Of a stretch of 64,000 nt of DNA, positions 25,124 to 34,787 are shown in pieces (the first letter of the stretch is position 1; each line of letters begins with the position of its first letter). The translations under genes and the position numbers were made by a program. This stretch comes from Candidatus Rokuibacteriota bacterium (lineage in GTDB: Bacteria; Methylomirabilota; Methylomirabilia; Rokubacteriales; CSP1-6). The notes below the pieces were generated by a model that was given only the letters and a program-made list of their open reading frames with translations, was not told the origin of the DNA and searched no databases. Location of the stretch: NCBI GenBank assembly GCA_003220685.1, contig QHTE01000047.1, forward strand, positions 74,565 through 138,564. The letters are read 5' to 3'.

Positions 25124-26413
25124 ATGACCGTGGGCGCGAGCGTCATGTGGCAGCCGGAGCTCGAATCGCTCGACCGCGAGCCGCTCGAGCGGCTCGTCGT
25201 CGAGCGGATGCGCGCGACGCTCGCCCGCGTCCTGGCCGAGCCGGCGTGGGCGCGCCGCCTCGGCGGCGTCCGGCCCCAGGACGTCGGCCGCCTCGAGGAC
25301 TGGCGCGCACTGCCGTTCCTGACCAAGGACGAGCTCCGCGATGCGTACCCCTACGGCCTGGCGTGCGCGCGCGCGGCCGGCTACCGGCGCGTCCAGATGT
25401 CGAGCGGGACCACGGGGAATCCGATCCTGAACCCGTATACCGCGGGCGACGTGGCGCAGTGGGGCGAGGTGATGGCCCGTTGCTACGTCGCGGCGGGTGT
25501 CGGCCGCGACGACGTCATCCAGATCACGCCGTCGTTCGGCCTGTTCACGGGCGGCTTCGGCTTCCACTACGGCGCCGAGCGGATCGGCGCGATGGTGATC
25601 CCGACCGGCGCCGGGCGCACGGCGCTGCAGCTGCGTCTCATGCGCGATCTCAACGCGACGGTCGTCACCGCGATCGCGACCTATCCGTTGCGCTTGATCG
25701 AGGCGGCGCGCGAGGAGGGATTCGACCTCGCGTCGCTCTCGCTCCGGGTCGGCATCCTCGGCTCGGAGATGTGGTCGGACGAGCTGCGGGCGCGGATCGA
25801 GCGGGAGCTCTCCATCCGTACCTTCGACATCATCGGCATGACCGAGACCGGCGGCCCGGGGCTCGGCATCGACTGCGCGGCCCGCCGCGGCATCCACGTC
25901 TGGGAGGATCACTATCACGCGGAGGTGGTCGACCCGGCGACGGGCCGGGTCGTGCCGGACGGCGCCGAGGGCGAGCTGGTCGTCTCGACCTTGACCCGCG
26001 AGGGGCTGCCGCTGATCCGCTACCGGACGCACGACCTCACGCGCGTCGTGTCGCGCGCGCGCTGCGACTGCGGGCGGACGTCGCTGAGGCTCGATCGGCT
26101 TCGCGGCCGCGCCGACGACATGGTGATCTACAAGGGCATCAATTTCTATCCGCGCCAGATCGAGACGACCTTGCTGAAGCACGCCGGCGTGAGCCACGAG
26201 TACCAGGTCGTGCTCGAGTCGGACGGCGGCGGCGAGCGCATGACGATCCACGTCGAGACCGAGCCGGGATGCGATCCGACGGTCGCCGCGCGGATCCGGC
26301 GCGAGCTTCACGATTCGCTCGCGCTGAGCCCGGAGGTGCGGCTCTGCGCCCACGGCGCGATCGAGCGGCCGCCGGGCAAGGCGGTGCGCGTCGTCGATCG
26401 CCGGCCTCGATGA
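25124..26413 (+). CDS. paaK: Phenylacetate-CoA ligase-type AMP-forming enzyme
   Basis: 429 aa; an ATG seven codons in (25145) is an alternative start. The P-loop is SSGTTGNP (93-100), followed by PSFGLFTGGFGFHYGAERIG, IIGMTETGGPG and YRTHDLTRV. The C-terminal adenylate-forming domain has DMVIYKGINFYPRQIE. PaaK enzymes make aryl-CoA from arylacetate or related acids with ATP. Directly behind a transporter operon and coupled to a CoA-transferase, it is likely to activate the imported acid; the aromatic substrate is inferred only from family. Confidence 0.9.
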   Translation: MTVGASVMWQPELESLDREPLERLVVERMRATLARVLAEPAWARRLGGVRPQDVGRLEDWRALPFLTKDELRDAYPYGLACARAAGYRRVQMSSGTTGNPILNPYTAGDVAQWGEVMARCYVAAGVGRDDVIQITPSFGLFTGGFGFHYGAERIGAMVIPTGAGRTALQLRLMRDLNATVVTAIATYPLRLIEAAREEGFDLASLSLRVGILGSEMWSDELRARIERELSIRTFDIIGMTETGGPGLGIDCAARRGIHVWEDHYHAEVVDPATGRVVPDGAEGELVVSTLTREGLPLIRYRTHDLTRVVSRARCDCGRTSLRLDRLRGRADDMVIYKGINFYPRQIETTLLKHAGVSHEYQVVLESDGGGERMTIHVETEPGCDPTVAARIRRELHDSLALSPEVRLCAHGAIERPPGKAVRVVDRRPR

Positions 26414-27585
26414 GCCGCGGGCTCCTGGCGGGCGTCACCGTGCTCAGCCTCGAGCAGGCGACGACCCTGCCGTTCCTGACCTACCGGCTCGCGTGCGACG
26501 GCGCCCGTGTCATCCGCGTCGAGAACGCCGAGCGACCCGATCCCAACCGATTCATCGGCCGAGGCGTGCTGGCCGAGCCCGCGATGCGCAGCTACTTCCT
26601 GCCGAACAACTGCGGCAAGGAGGCCATCACGCTCAATCTCGGCCATCCCGAGGGCCAGACGCTCCTGCGTGAGCTGATCGCGAAGCTTCGCGTGGACGTG
26701 TTCGCCTGCAACCAGCGCCCGCGGAGCTACGCCCGGCTCGGGATCGAGCCGGGGCCGCTCGCGGCGGTGAAGCCGGATCTGATCTGGCTCGGGATCACCG
26801 GATTCGGGCCCGAGCACGACGAGGCGGCGTACGATCCCATCCTCCAGGCCCGCAGCGGTTTCATGGAGCTGACGGGCGAGACGAACGGCTCGCCGCTGGT
26901 CTTCGGCCTGCCGATGGTCGATTTGGGCGCGGCGGAGCACGGCTACAGCGAGGTGATGAAGGCGCTCTATCGCCGGGCGACGACCGGCGAGGGTGCGCGC
27001 ATCGACGTGTCGATGCTGCGAAGCGCCGTGTCGTGGATGGTCGCGCCGGTCGCGCTCTCGAGCCTCGGCGAGCGCGTGACCCGCAAGGGGAACCGCCATC
27101 AGTTCTTCGCGCCAGTCGCCGTCCATCGAACGCGCGACGGCCACGTGTACCTGGCGATCGGCAACGACCAACAGTGGGCCGCGCTGACGGCGCTGGACCG
27201 CTTCCGCGGCCTCGCCCGGCCCGAGTACGCCGCCAACGCCGGCCGCATCGGCGACGTCGAGCGGCTGGACCGCGAGCTGGCCGCGTGCTTCGCCGACCTC
27301 ACCAGTGCCGAGGCCCTCGCGGCGCTGAGGACCGCGGGGGTCCCGGTCTCTCGCGTGAGCACGATGGCCGACGTGATGGCCGATCGGCTCGTCGCCGAGC
27401 GGTTGGTGGAGATCAGGGATCCGCGCTCCGGGCTCCGGATCGCGCTGCCGGCCCCGCCGGTCGGCGAGCCGCCGGCGCTGAGCTTTCCACCCAGACTCGG
27501 CGAGCACAATGAGAAGATCTACGGCGAGGCGCTCGGACTTCCGCCCGAGCGGCTCGCCGAGCTCCGCCGGCGACAGATCGTCTGA
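26410..27585 (+). CDS. CaiB/BaiF-type (family III) CoA-transferase
   Basis: 391 aa, ATGA overlap with paaK. It starts [34 protein letters not shown]; the intermediate-forming aspartate is Asp171 in [14 protein letters not shown], and [15 protein letters not shown] follows. Distinct from the copy at 17.9 kb in its N-terminal motif. Probably transfers CoA to a carboxylate in the same pathway as the ligase. Confidence 0.92.
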   Translation: MSRGLLAGVTVLSLEQATTLPFLTYRLACDGARVIRVENAERPDPNRFIGRGVLAEPAMRSYFLPNNCGKEAITLNLGHPEGQTLLRELIAKLRVDVFACNQRPRSYARLGIEPGPLAAVKPDLIWLGITGFGPEHDEAAYDPILQARSGFMELTGETNGSPLVFGLPMVDLGAAEHGYSEVMKALYRRATTGEGARIDVSMLRSAVSWMVAPVALSSLGERVTRKGNRHQFFAPVAVHRTRDGHVYLAIGNDQQWAALTALDRFRGLARPEYAANAGRIGDVERLDRELAACFADLTSAEALAALRTAGVPVSRVSTMADVMADRLVAERLVEIRDPRSGLRIALPAPPVGEPPALSFPPRLGEHNEKIYGEALGLPPERLAELRRRQIV

Positions 27586-27598
27586 AGGAGTCGCGACC

Positions 27599-28747
27599 AT
27601 GCACGACATGTTCTATCTCACCGAAGAGCAGCGGATGATCCGCGATCTGGCGCGGAAGGTCGCGCGCGACCGGATCGCGCCGCACGCGGCGGCATACGAC
27701 GAGTCCGAGAGCTATCCGACCGAGTCGATGCGCGCGCTCGTCGAGTCGGGCCTCTTCGGCATCTGGGTGCCCGAGGAGTACGGCGGAACCGACATGGGCT
27801 GCCTCGCGCTCTCGCTGGTGGCCGAGGAGCTCGGGTGGGCGTGCGCCGGGACGACGACGAATTTCGGCGCCCATCCGCTCGGCGGGCTGCCGATCCTGTT
27901 GGCGGGGACCGAGGCGCAGAAGAAGAAGTACCTGCCGCGGCTCGCATCCGGCGAGTTCATGGCGGCCTACTCGCTCTCGGAGCCCGGATCCGGCTCCGAC
28001 GCGGCGAGTCTCAGGACCACGGCGGTGCGCCGTGACGACCACTACATCCTGAACGGATCGAAGCAGTGGTGCTCGCACGGCGACCACGCGGACGTGATCA
28101 CCGTCTTCACGACGGTCGATCCGGGCAAGCGCGCCCGAGGCATCACGGCGTTCCTCATCGAGAAGGGCACGCCCGGCTTCTCGGTCGGCAAGAAAGAAAA
28201 GAAGATGGGCATCCGCTGCTCGCCCACCGTGGCGCTCCACTTCACCGACTGCGCCGTCCCGGTCGAGCAGCGGCTCGGCGAGGAGGGCGAGGGCTTCAAG
28301 ATCGCGATGCGCACGCTCGACATGACGCGGCCGATGACGGGCGCGATGGCCGTCGGCATCGGCCAGGCGGCCCTCGACGCCGCGACGGCGTACGCGAAGG
28401 AGCGGCAGCAGTTCGGCCAGCCGATCGCCGCGTTCCAGGGCATCCAGTTCATGCTGGCCGACATGGCGATGCAGGTGCACGCGGCGCGGCTCATGGTCCA
28501 CCACGCCGCGCGCCAGGTCGACGCGGGCATCCGGGGCAACACGTACGAGGCGTCGATGGCCAAGTGCTGGTCGGGAGACGCCGCCATGAAGGTGGCCACC
28601 GATGCGGTCCAGATCTTCGGGGGCTACGGGTACACGCGCGAGTTCCCGGTCGAGCGGTACATGCGCGACGCGAAGATCATGCAGATCTACGAGGGCACGA
28701 ACCAGATCCAGCGGATGATCATCGCCAAGGAGCTTCTCGGCGCGTGA
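27599..28747 (+). CDS. Acyl-CoA dehydrogenase
   Basis: 382 aa; the ATG at 27599 was chosen because GAAGGAG lies eight bases upstream. Complete ACAD with [14 protein letters not shown], a helix G segment ending [11 protein letters not shown] and the catalytic Glu365 in [10 protein letters not shown]. The C-terminal half closely resembles the dehydrogenase at 2.7 kb (shared [16 protein letters not shown]), suggesting paralogues of one subfamily. Electron acceptor is presumably ETF. Confidence 0.93.
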   Translation: MHDMFYLTEEQRMIRDLARKVARDRIAPHAAAYDESESYPTESMRALVESGLFGIWVPEEYGGTDMGCLALSLVAEELGWACAGTTTNFGAHPLGGLPILLAGTEAQKKKYLPRLASGEFMAAYSLSEPGSGSDAASLRTTAVRRDDHYILNGSKQWCSHGDHADVITVFTTVDPGKRARGITAFLIEKGTPGFSVGKKEKKMGIRCSPTVALHFTDCAVPVEQRLGEEGEGFKIAMRTLDMTRPMTGAMAVGIGQAALDAATAYAKERQQFGQPIAAFQGIQFMLADMAMQVHAARLMVHHAARQVDAGIRGNTYEASMAKCWSGDAAMKVATDAVQIFGGYGYTREFPVERYMRDAKIMQIYEGTNQIQRMIIAKELLGA

Positions 28748-28775
28748 GGGCGCGCCGATGAACAGGAGATCTCGA

Positions 28776-30041
28776 ATGACGCATCGACTGACCCGTCGCA
28801 CCTTTCTCGAGACGACGGCCGGCGGCGCCGCGGTCCTCGGCTTCCCGCTGCCGCTCCGCGCGCAGCCGAAGACGTTCAAGATCGGCGCGATCCATCCGGT
28901 GACCGGCGCGCTCGCCGAGCCGGGCCAGGCGTGCCGGCTCGGGGCGAAGATGGCCGTCGACGCGATCAATGCGGCGGGAGGCGTCAAGGGGAAGGGCGGG
29001 ATCAAGCTCGAGCTGCTCCTCGGCGACACGCAGACCAAGCCCGAGAACGGCCGCGTCGAGGCCGAGCGCGTCGTGACCCGGGGCGCCCAGATGCTGCTGG
29101 GCTCCTTCGACTCGGGGAGCACCAACGCGATGGTGTCGGTCGCCCAGCAGCGCCGTGTGCCGTTCCTGATCGACATCGCCGCCGCCGATCCGATCACCGC
29201 GAACGTCGCGCAATCGGTCAAGGCCGGGCAGCAGAAGGTGCAGTACGTCTACCGCAATTTCCCGACCGGCTCGAGCTTCGGCCGGAAGGCCGTCCAGTAC
29301 TTCATCGAGATCTTCAAGGAAGCCAACGTGTCGCCGAAGCGGGTGGTGCTGATGTACTGCAACGACCTCTTCGGCCAGAACCAGGCGCACGGCTTCCAGG
29401 CGGCGCACAAGACCGCCAACCCGTCGTGGGACATCGTCGAGGTCATCCCCTGGCCGGAGCCGCCGACCGACCTCTCGACGGAGGTCTCGAAGGCGAAGGC
29501 GGCGAAGCCCGACATCATCGCGCCGATCACGCGTCCGGCCTCCGCCCTCTTGCTGTTCCCGGAGATCCGCAAGCAGCGGATCGAGATGATGGGCATCGTC
29601 GGCCCGGGTAGCCCTGGGATCTACGAGTCGGGCCAGATCGTCCAGCTCAAGGAGGACCTCGAGTACGTGCTGACGAGCGTACCCTGGGCGAACTTCAAGA
29701 ACCCGAAGACGGCGACCGCCGCCGAGGAGTTCCGCCGGCGCTCGGGCGGCAAGACCTTCGACACCAACTCGGGCTACTCCTACGACGCCGTGTTCGTCAT
29801 CGCCGACATCCTGGAGCGCGCGACCGCGCTCGACGATCCCGACGCGATCGTGGACGCGATGAAGAAGACGAACTACTCCAGCGGGCTGATGCAGTACGGC
29901 GGCCCCGTCGCCTTCAACGAGCTCGGCGACAACGCCAACGCGATCCCGACGATGATCCAGATCCTCAGCCAGAAGCCGGTCGCGGTCTGGCCCAAAGAAG
30001 CCGCTTTGCAGAAGTTCGTCTTCCCGCGGCCGCGCGCATAG
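28776..30041 (+). CDS. LIV-type ABC transporter substrate-binding protein, Tat-exported
   Basis: 421 aa from the ATG at 28776, preceded by AGGAG; an ATG at 28758 would add six residues. A twin-arginine signal is clear (TRRTFLETTAGGAAVLG, cleavage after LRA). The mature part is a Peripla_BP_6 protein: FKIGAIHPVTGALAEPG and later YSYDAVFVIADILERA. Tat export of a binding protein suggests cofactor-free but fast folding in this lineage; other binding proteins at 49-54 kb use the same route. A large inverted repeat separates it from its permease genes. Confidence 0.93.
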   Translation: MTHRLTRRTFLETTAGGAAVLGFPLPLRAQPKTFKIGAIHPVTGALAEPGQACRLGAKMAVDAINAAGGVKGKGGIKLELLLGDTQTKPENGRVEAERVVTRGAQMLLGSFDSGSTNAMVSVAQQRRVPFLIDIAAADPITANVAQSVKAGQQKVQYVYRNFPTGSSFGRKAVQYFIEIFKEANVSPKRVVLMYCNDLFGQNQAHGFQAAHKTANPSWDIVEVIPWPEPPTDLSTEVSKAKAAKPDIIAPITRPASALLLFPEIRKQRIEMMGIVGPGSPGIYESGQIVQLKEDLEYVLTSVPWANFKNPKTATAAEEFRRRSGGKTFDTNSGYSYDAVFVIADILERATALDDPDAIVDAMKKTNYSSGLMQYGGPVAFNELGDNANAIPTMIQILSQKPVAVWPKEAALQKFVFPRPRA

Positions 30042-30051
30042 CGCTCGGCGG

Positions 30052-30211
30052 CGGACGGCGGCGGGCGGGCGGGGGGAGGGGTCGGACGGACCACGCGGCA
30101 CGCGTGCGCTGGCCCGCGGCGGCTGGGCTCCATCTGGGCGCGCGGCGTCCGCCGCGCGATTGGAGGGAACGGGTCCGCTCGACCCCTCCCCCACCCACCC
30201 GCCGCCGTCCG
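30052..30211 (+). repeat. 160-nt structured inverted repeat between SBP and livH
   Basis: Arms at 30052-30092 and 30172-30211 are nearly perfect reverse complements of about 40 bases. The enclosed region holds ACGCGGCACGCGTGCGC (30093), GCGGCTGGGCTCCATC (30119-30134), an inner GC hairpin (CGCGCGGCG/CGCCGCGCG) and AGGGAACGGGTC (30164-30175). The same internal blocks, with different arms, occur at 58.07-58.23 kb in the same gene context. The 230-base gap holds no gene. Confidence 0.85.
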
Positions 30212-30271
30212 GAACCGGCGTCTCCGGCGCGACCGCACCAAACCGATTTCTGTCATCCGTCGGTGGCTTAG

Positions 30272-31144
30272 GTGGATCTGACCCTCGTGCTGCAGGGGGT
30301 GGTCAGCGGGCTGCTCTTTGGCGGGGTGTACAGCCTCATGGCGGTGGGGCTCACGCTCATCTTCGGGGTGATGCGCGTGGTGAACTTCGCCCACGGGGAC
30401 ATGATGGTGTGGGGGATGTACCTCGCGTACGTGCTGGCGACGCGGGCGGGCATCGATCCGTACGCGAGCTTCCTCGTCTGCGCAGCTGCACTCTTCGCGC
30501 TGGGCTTCGTCGTGCAGCGGGGCCTCGTCGACCGCATCGTCGACGCGCCGCACGAGATGCAGATCCTCCTAATGCTCGGCGTGGCGTTGGTGCTCGAGAA
30601 CGTAGCCCTGGTTGCGTTCGGCCCCGAGCCGACCCGCGTCCGATCGCCGCTGGCGTCGGCCACCCTGTGGCTCGGCCCGGTGTTCGTGGACGTGGCCCGG
30701 CTCGTCACGTTCCTGGTCGCGGTCGCGCTCACGACGGCGCTCTGGGCCTTCCTGTTCCGGACCGACCTCGGGCGGACGATCCGGGCGGCCGCCGACAACA
30801 CGTACGGGGCGCTCGTCGTCGGCACCGACGTGCGGCGCGTGTACGCGGTGGCCTTCGGGGTGGGCGCTGCCTGCGTGGGCGCCGCCGGCGCGCTCGTCTC
30901 GCCGATCCTTCCGTTCCAGCCGCCGACCGGCCTCTCGCTGTCGGTGGCCTCGTTCAACATCGTGATCATCGGCGGCATGGGCAGCCTCCTCGGCGCGTTC
31001 GTCGGGGGGCTCCTGGTGTCGCTCGCCGAATCGCTCGGCGCGGTGTTCCTCAAGCCGTCGCTCAAGGAGCTGTTCAGCTTCTCGCTCCTGATCGTTATCT
31101 TATTGATCAGGCCCGCCGGGCTGTTCGGGCGCCGATCCGCATGA
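30272..31144 (+). CDS. livH: LIV-type ABC transporter permease (LivH family)
   Basis: 290 aa from a GTG that directly follows an in-frame TAG; only a weak GGTGG ribosome site is present. It begins VLQGVVSGLLFGGVYSLMAVGLTLIFGVMRVVNFAHGDMMV, diagnostic for LivH. Later FRTDLGRTIRAAADNTYGALVVGTDV and GGMGSLLGAFVGG. The weak start just after a strong hairpin suggests it is translated less than the binding protein upstream. Confidence 0.93.
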   Translation: MDLTLVLQGVVSGLLFGGVYSLMAVGLTLIFGVMRVVNFAHGDMMVWGMYLAYVLATRAGIDPYASFLVCAAALFALGFVVQRGLVDRIVDAPHEMQILLMLGVALVLENVALVAFGPEPTRVRSPLASATLWLGPVFVDVARLVTFLVAVALTTALWAFLFRTDLGRTIRAAADNTYGALVVGTDVRRVYAVAFGVGAACVGAAGALVSPILPFQPPTGLSLSVASFNIVIIGGMGSLLGAFVGGLLVSLAESLGAVFLKPSLKELFSFSLLIVILLIRPAGLFGRRSA

Positions 31145-32097
31145 AGTGGGTTCTCGTCGCAGGCGTGCTGGCGCTGCTGGCGCTGCCGGCGGTGCTGAGC
31201 TCGTACGCGCTCACCTTGTTCATCCTCATCTTCTTCTACGGATTCCTCGGCCAGGCCTGGAACATCGTCGGGGGCTACGCGGGCCAGCTCTCGGCGGGGC
31301 ACGCCGCCTTCGTCGGGGTGGGTGGGTACACGGCGACGATGCTGTCGATCGAGCTGGGGCTGACGCCCTGGGTCGGCATGCTGATCGGCGGCGTGCTCGC
31401 GGCGCTCCTTGGCGCGATCATCGGCTATCTCGGCTTTCGCTTCGGGCTGCGCGGCTTCTACTTCGTGCTGCTCACCGTCGCGTTCGCCGAGATCTGCCGC
31501 GTCGCCGTCTCGAACATCGACGCTCTCGGGGGGCCGCTCGGCCTCTACATCACGTTCACGGGCAATCCGCGCCAGTTCCAGTTTCAGGACGGGCGCGTCT
31601 ACTACTACATCGCGCTGGCGCTGATGCTGGTCGCCACCCTGACCGCCTGGGCGATCGAGCGCCGCCGCTTCGGCATCTACCTGGCGGCGATCCGCGAGGA
31701 CGAGGCGGCGGCCGAGGCGCTCGGCGTGAACGCGTTCAAGTACAAGATGCTGGCGATGGTCGTGTCGTCGTTTCTCACGGGCCTGGGCGGGACGTTCTAC
31801 GCGTTCTATCTCTTCTCGCTGCAGCCGAACACGCTCTTCGGCATCCCGCTGTCGGTCGAGATCATCATCCGTCCGATCGTCGGCGGCGCCGGCACGCTCC
31901 TGGGGCCGATCCTCGGCTCGTTCATCCTGACGCCCCTCGCCGAGATCTCCCGGCTGTATCTCGGGCAGGGAGGACTGCACGGCGCGCACCTCATCGCCTA
32001 CGGCGTGCTGCTGATCGGCGTGGTGCTCTTCCTGCCGGAGGGCGTATACCCCCGGCTTCGGCGCGCGCTGGCGCGGCGCAGCGGCCAGACGCGATGA
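31141..32097 (+). CDS. livM: LIV-type ABC transporter permease (LivM family)
   Basis: 318 aa, ATGA overlap with livH. It has the LivM hallmark QAWNIVGGYAGQLSAGHAAFVGVGGYTATML, the coupling loop IREDEAAAEALGVNAFKYKMLAMVVSSF and VGGAGTLLGPILGSFILTP. About nine hydrophobic segments. Forms the membrane heterodimer with LivH. Confidence 0.93.
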   Translation: MKWVLVAGVLALLALPAVLSSYALTLFILIFFYGFLGQAWNIVGGYAGQLSAGHAAFVGVGGYTATMLSIELGLTPWVGMLIGGVLAALLGAIIGYLGFRFGLRGFYFVLLTVAFAEICRVAVSNIDALGGPLGLYITFTGNPRQFQFQDGRVYYYIALALMLVATLTAWAIERRRFGIYLAAIREDEAAAEALGVNAFKYKMLAMVVSSFLTGLGGTFYAFYLFSLQPNTLFGIPLSVEIIIRPIVGGAGTLLGPILGSFILTPLAEISRLYLGQGGLHGAHLIAYGVLLIGVVLFLPEGVYPRLRRALARRSGQTR

Positions 32098-32828
32098 GTC
32101 TGCTCGTGGCGCGCGGACTCTCCAAGCGCTTCGGGGGGCTCCACGCCGTGGCCCGGCTCGACATGGAGATCGCCCGGGGCGAGATGCTCGGGCTCATCGG
32201 CCCCAACGGCGCCGGCAAGACGACGGTCTTCAATCTCCTTTCGGGATTTCTGGTACCGGACGCCGGGGATATCGTTCTCGACGGCCACTCGATCGTCGGG
32301 CTGCCGCCGCACGCGATCTGCCGTCTCGGTCTGGCGCGCACGTTCCAGATCGTGCGGCCCTTCCCGCGCATGACCGTGCTGGAAAACGTCCGTGTCGGCG
32401 CGCTCGCGCGTTGCCCGCGGGCGCCCGAGGCGCTCGCGCGCGCGCGCGAGGTGGTGGCACGCGTCGGTCTCGGCCCCCGCGAGCGCGTCGCGGCCGGTGC
32501 CTTGACCCTGGCCGATCGCAAGCGGCTCGAGCTGGCGCGGGCGCTCGCGACCGGGCCGGCGCTGCTCCTGCTCGACGAGGTGATGGCCGGGCTGAACCCG
32601 ACGGAGATCGAGACGATCATCCAGCTGATCCGCGCGATCCACGCATCGGGCGTCTCGATCTTGCTGATCGAGCACAACATGCGGGCGGTGATGGCGCTCT
32701 CCCAGCGGATCGTGGTGCTGAGCTTCGGGGAGCGGATCGCCGAGGGCGCCCCGGCCGAGATCGCGCACCATCCGAAGGTGGTGGAAGCTTACCTGGGCGA
32801 AGAGTATGTCCGCGCTGCTCCGGCTTGA
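32094..32828 (+). CDS. livG: LIV-type ABC transporter ATPase (LivG family) with altered signature motif
   Basis: 244 aa. Walker A GPNGAGKT, Q loop RTFQIVRPF, Walker B LLLLDEVMAGLNP and switch His in LLIEHNM are intact. The C-loop, usually L(S/P)YGQ/DQRRLE in LivG, reads LTLADRKRLELARAL; it lacks the usual serine/glycine pair, so ATP closure may be asymmetric with LivF supplying the canonical site. Overlaps livM by four bases and livF by 23. Confidence 0.92.
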   Translation: MSLLVARGLSKRFGGLHAVARLDMEIARGEMLGLIGPNGAGKTTVFNLLSGFLVPDAGDIVLDGHSIVGLPPHAICRLGLARTFQIVRPFPRMTVLENVRVGALARCPRAPEALARAREVVARVGLGPRERVAAGALTLADRKRLELARALATGPALLLLDEVMAGLNPTEIETIIQLIRAIHASGVSILLIEHNMRAVMALSQRIVVLSFGERIAEGAPAEIAHHPKVVEAYLGEEYVRAAPA

Positions 32829-33516
32829 CGGGGTCGAGGCCGGCTACGGCGACCTGACCGCGATCGCCGGCGTCTCACTCGAGGTGCGGCCGGGCGAGGC
32901 CGTCGCGCTGATCGGCTCAAACGGCGCCGGCAAGACGACGACCCTGCGAGCGATCACCGGCCTCCTGCCGCTCCGGGCCGGACGGATCGAGTTCGAGGGC
33001 ACGCGGCTCGACGGTCTCGGCTCGGCGCGGATCGTCGCGCGCGGCATCGCGCACGTGCCGGAGGGCCGCCAGCTCTTTCCCACGCTGACGGTGCGGGACA
33101 ACCTCGAGCTCGGAGCGCGCGCGGCCGACCGCGCGCGGCGGGCCGACGGGCTCGAGCTCGTCTTCACGCTCTTCCCGCGGCTGCGCGAGCGCGAGCGGCA
33201 GCTGGCCGGGACGCTGTCGGGCGGTGAGCAGCAGATGTGCGCGATCGGGCGCGGGCTCATGGCGCGGCCCAGTTTGCTCCTGCTCGACGAGCCGAGCCTC
33301 GGGCTGGCGCCGGTGATGGTGAAGCTCATCTTCGAGACGCTCCAGCGCGTCAACCAGACCGGCACGACGATCTTGCTCGTCGAGCAGAACGTCCCGCGCG
33401 CGCTGCAGCTCTCGCACCGGGGCTACGTGCTCGAGAACGGTCGGCTGGTGCTCGACAGCACGCGGGCGAGCCTCCTGGCGAGCCCGCACGTGAAGCAAGC
33501 CTATCTGGGCCTCTAG
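32806..33516 (+). CDS. livF: LIV-type ABC transporter ATPase (LivF family)
   Basis: 236 aa starting 23 bases inside livG. Walker A GSNGAGKTT, GIAHVPEGRQLFPTLTVRDNL, signature LSGGEQQMCAIGRGL, Walker B LLLLDEPSLGLAP, and LLVEQNVPRALQLSHRGYVLENGR. Last gene of the plus-strand run that starts at the first GntR gene. Confidence 0.93.
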   Translation: MSALLRLDGVEAGYGDLTAIAGVSLEVRPGEAVALIGSNGAGKTTTLRAITGLLPLRAGRIEFEGTRLDGLGSARIVARGIAHVPEGRQLFPTLTVRDNLELGARAADRARRADGLELVFTLFPRLRERERQLAGTLSGGEQQMCAIGRGLMARPSLLLLDEPSLGLAPVMVKLIFETLQRVNQTGTTILLVEQNVPRALQLSHRGYVLENGRLVLDSTRASLLASPHVKQAYLGL

Positions 33517-33539
33517 GCCAGGTGCGATACTCTGTGGGC

Positions 33540-33551
33540 CCCCACGTGGGG
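33540..33551. promoter_or_regulatory. Perfect 12-bp palindrome upstream of trpD
   Basis: CCCCACGTGGGG lies four bases before the trpD ribosome site in the 51-base gap after livF. It could be an operator or chance in GC-rich sequence; no regulator is assigned. Confidence 0.25.
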
Positions 33552-33567
33552 AAAGGAGGGGGCCGGC

Positions 33568-34653
33568 ATGACGAGCCCGATCATCACCGAGGCGACGCGA
33601 GTCCTCGTCGACCGGCGCGACCTCACCCGCATCGAGGCCGCCGGCGCGATGGAGGCCATCATGTCGGGTATGGCCACCGACGCGCAGATCGCCGCGTTCC
33701 TGACCGCGCTCCGGATGAAGGGTGAAACCGTCGAGGAGCTGATCGGCTTCGCCCAGGTCATGCGCTCGAAGGTCGCCAGGGTTCACACGCGGGCCGAGGA
33801 GACGGCCGCGCTCACCGGCACCGACCGCGAGATGCTCGTCGACACGTGCGGCACGGGCGGCGACGCCTCCGGGACGTTCAACGTCTCGACCGCGACCGCG
33901 TTCGTGGTGGCCGGCGCCGGGCTCAGAGTGGCCAAGCACGGCAACCGCTCGATGTCGGGGCTCAGCGGCGCCTCGCTCTGCGGCTCGGCCGACGTCGTCG
34001 AGACGCTCGGCGTCAATCTCCAGCTGTCGCCCGAGCAGGTCGGCCGGTGCGTGGCCGAGGTCGGCATCGGCTTCCTCTACGCGCCGCTCCTGCACACGGC
34101 GATGAAGCACGTCATGACGGCGCGGCGCGAGGTCGGCATCCGGACGGTGTTCAATCTCCTCGGCCCGCTGACCAACCCGGCCGGCGCGAACGCCCAGGTG
34201 ATCGGCGTCGCGGCCGCGGCGCTCACGGAGCCGCTCGCCCGGGTGCTCGCCGAGCTCGGCACGTATCGAGCCTTCGTGGTTCACGGGGCCGACGGTCTCG
34301 ACGAGATCTCGAACACCGGTGACAGCCGGGTCTCCGAGGTCCGTGAGGGGGTCGTGCGGACGTTCACCGTGCGGCCCGAGGATTTCGGCCTCTCGCGCGC
34401 CTCGATCCGCGAGCTGCTCGGCGGCGACCGCGAGCAGAACGCCGAGATCATCCGCGCGATCCTCCGGGGCGAGCTCGGCGCCAAGCGGGAGATCGTGCTC
34501 ATGAACGCCGCGGCCGCGCTGGTCGTCGGTACCCGGGCGCGCGACCTGAAGGAGGGCGTGGAGCTGGCGGCGCGCTCGATCGACACCGGCGTCGCCCGCG
34601 GCAAGCTCGAGCGGCTCGTCGGGCTGACGCGGGAGCTGTCGGGCGCTGCGTGA
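33568..34653 (+). CDS. trpD: Anthranilate phosphoribosyltransferase (stand-alone)
   Basis: 361 aa with a strong AAAGGAGG site. TrpD motifs: AFLTALRMKGET, the PRPP loop DTCGTGGD (92-99), KHGNRS (123-128), FLYAPLLHTAMKHV and NLLGPLTNPAGA. It transfers phosphoribose to anthranilate in tryptophan synthesis. The conserved KHGNRSxSS-SGSAD loop carries about five extra residues (around 129-134), in the anthranilate/PRPP region. No other trp gene is nearby, which leaves open a different phosphoribosyltransferase role. Confidence 0.9.
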   Translation: MTSPIITEATRVLVDRRDLTRIEAAGAMEAIMSGMATDAQIAAFLTALRMKGETVEELIGFAQVMRSKVARVHTRAEETAALTGTDREMLVDTCGTGGDASGTFNVSTATAFVVAGAGLRVAKHGNRSMSGLSGASLCGSADVVETLGVNLQLSPEQVGRCVAEVGIGFLYAPLLHTAMKHVMTARREVGIRTVFNLLGPLTNPAGANAQVIGVAAAALTEPLARVLAELGTYRAFVVHGADGLDEISNTGDSRVSEVREGVVRTFTVRPEDFGLSRASIRELLGGDREQNAEIIRAILRGELGAKREIVLMNAAAALVVGTRARDLKEGVELAARSIDTGVARGKLERLVGLTRELSGAA

Positions 34654-34787
34654 GCGCCGAGTCGACGACCCCCCGGAAAAGGTGGTAGGATAAGCCGTCG
34701 CGGGCGCTCTCGGGCCGAAGTGCCTTTCGGAGTTGTCGTTTCTCTTCCGTGGTGGCAGCGCTGTCGCGAGTGGTGTCGAGGACCGGA

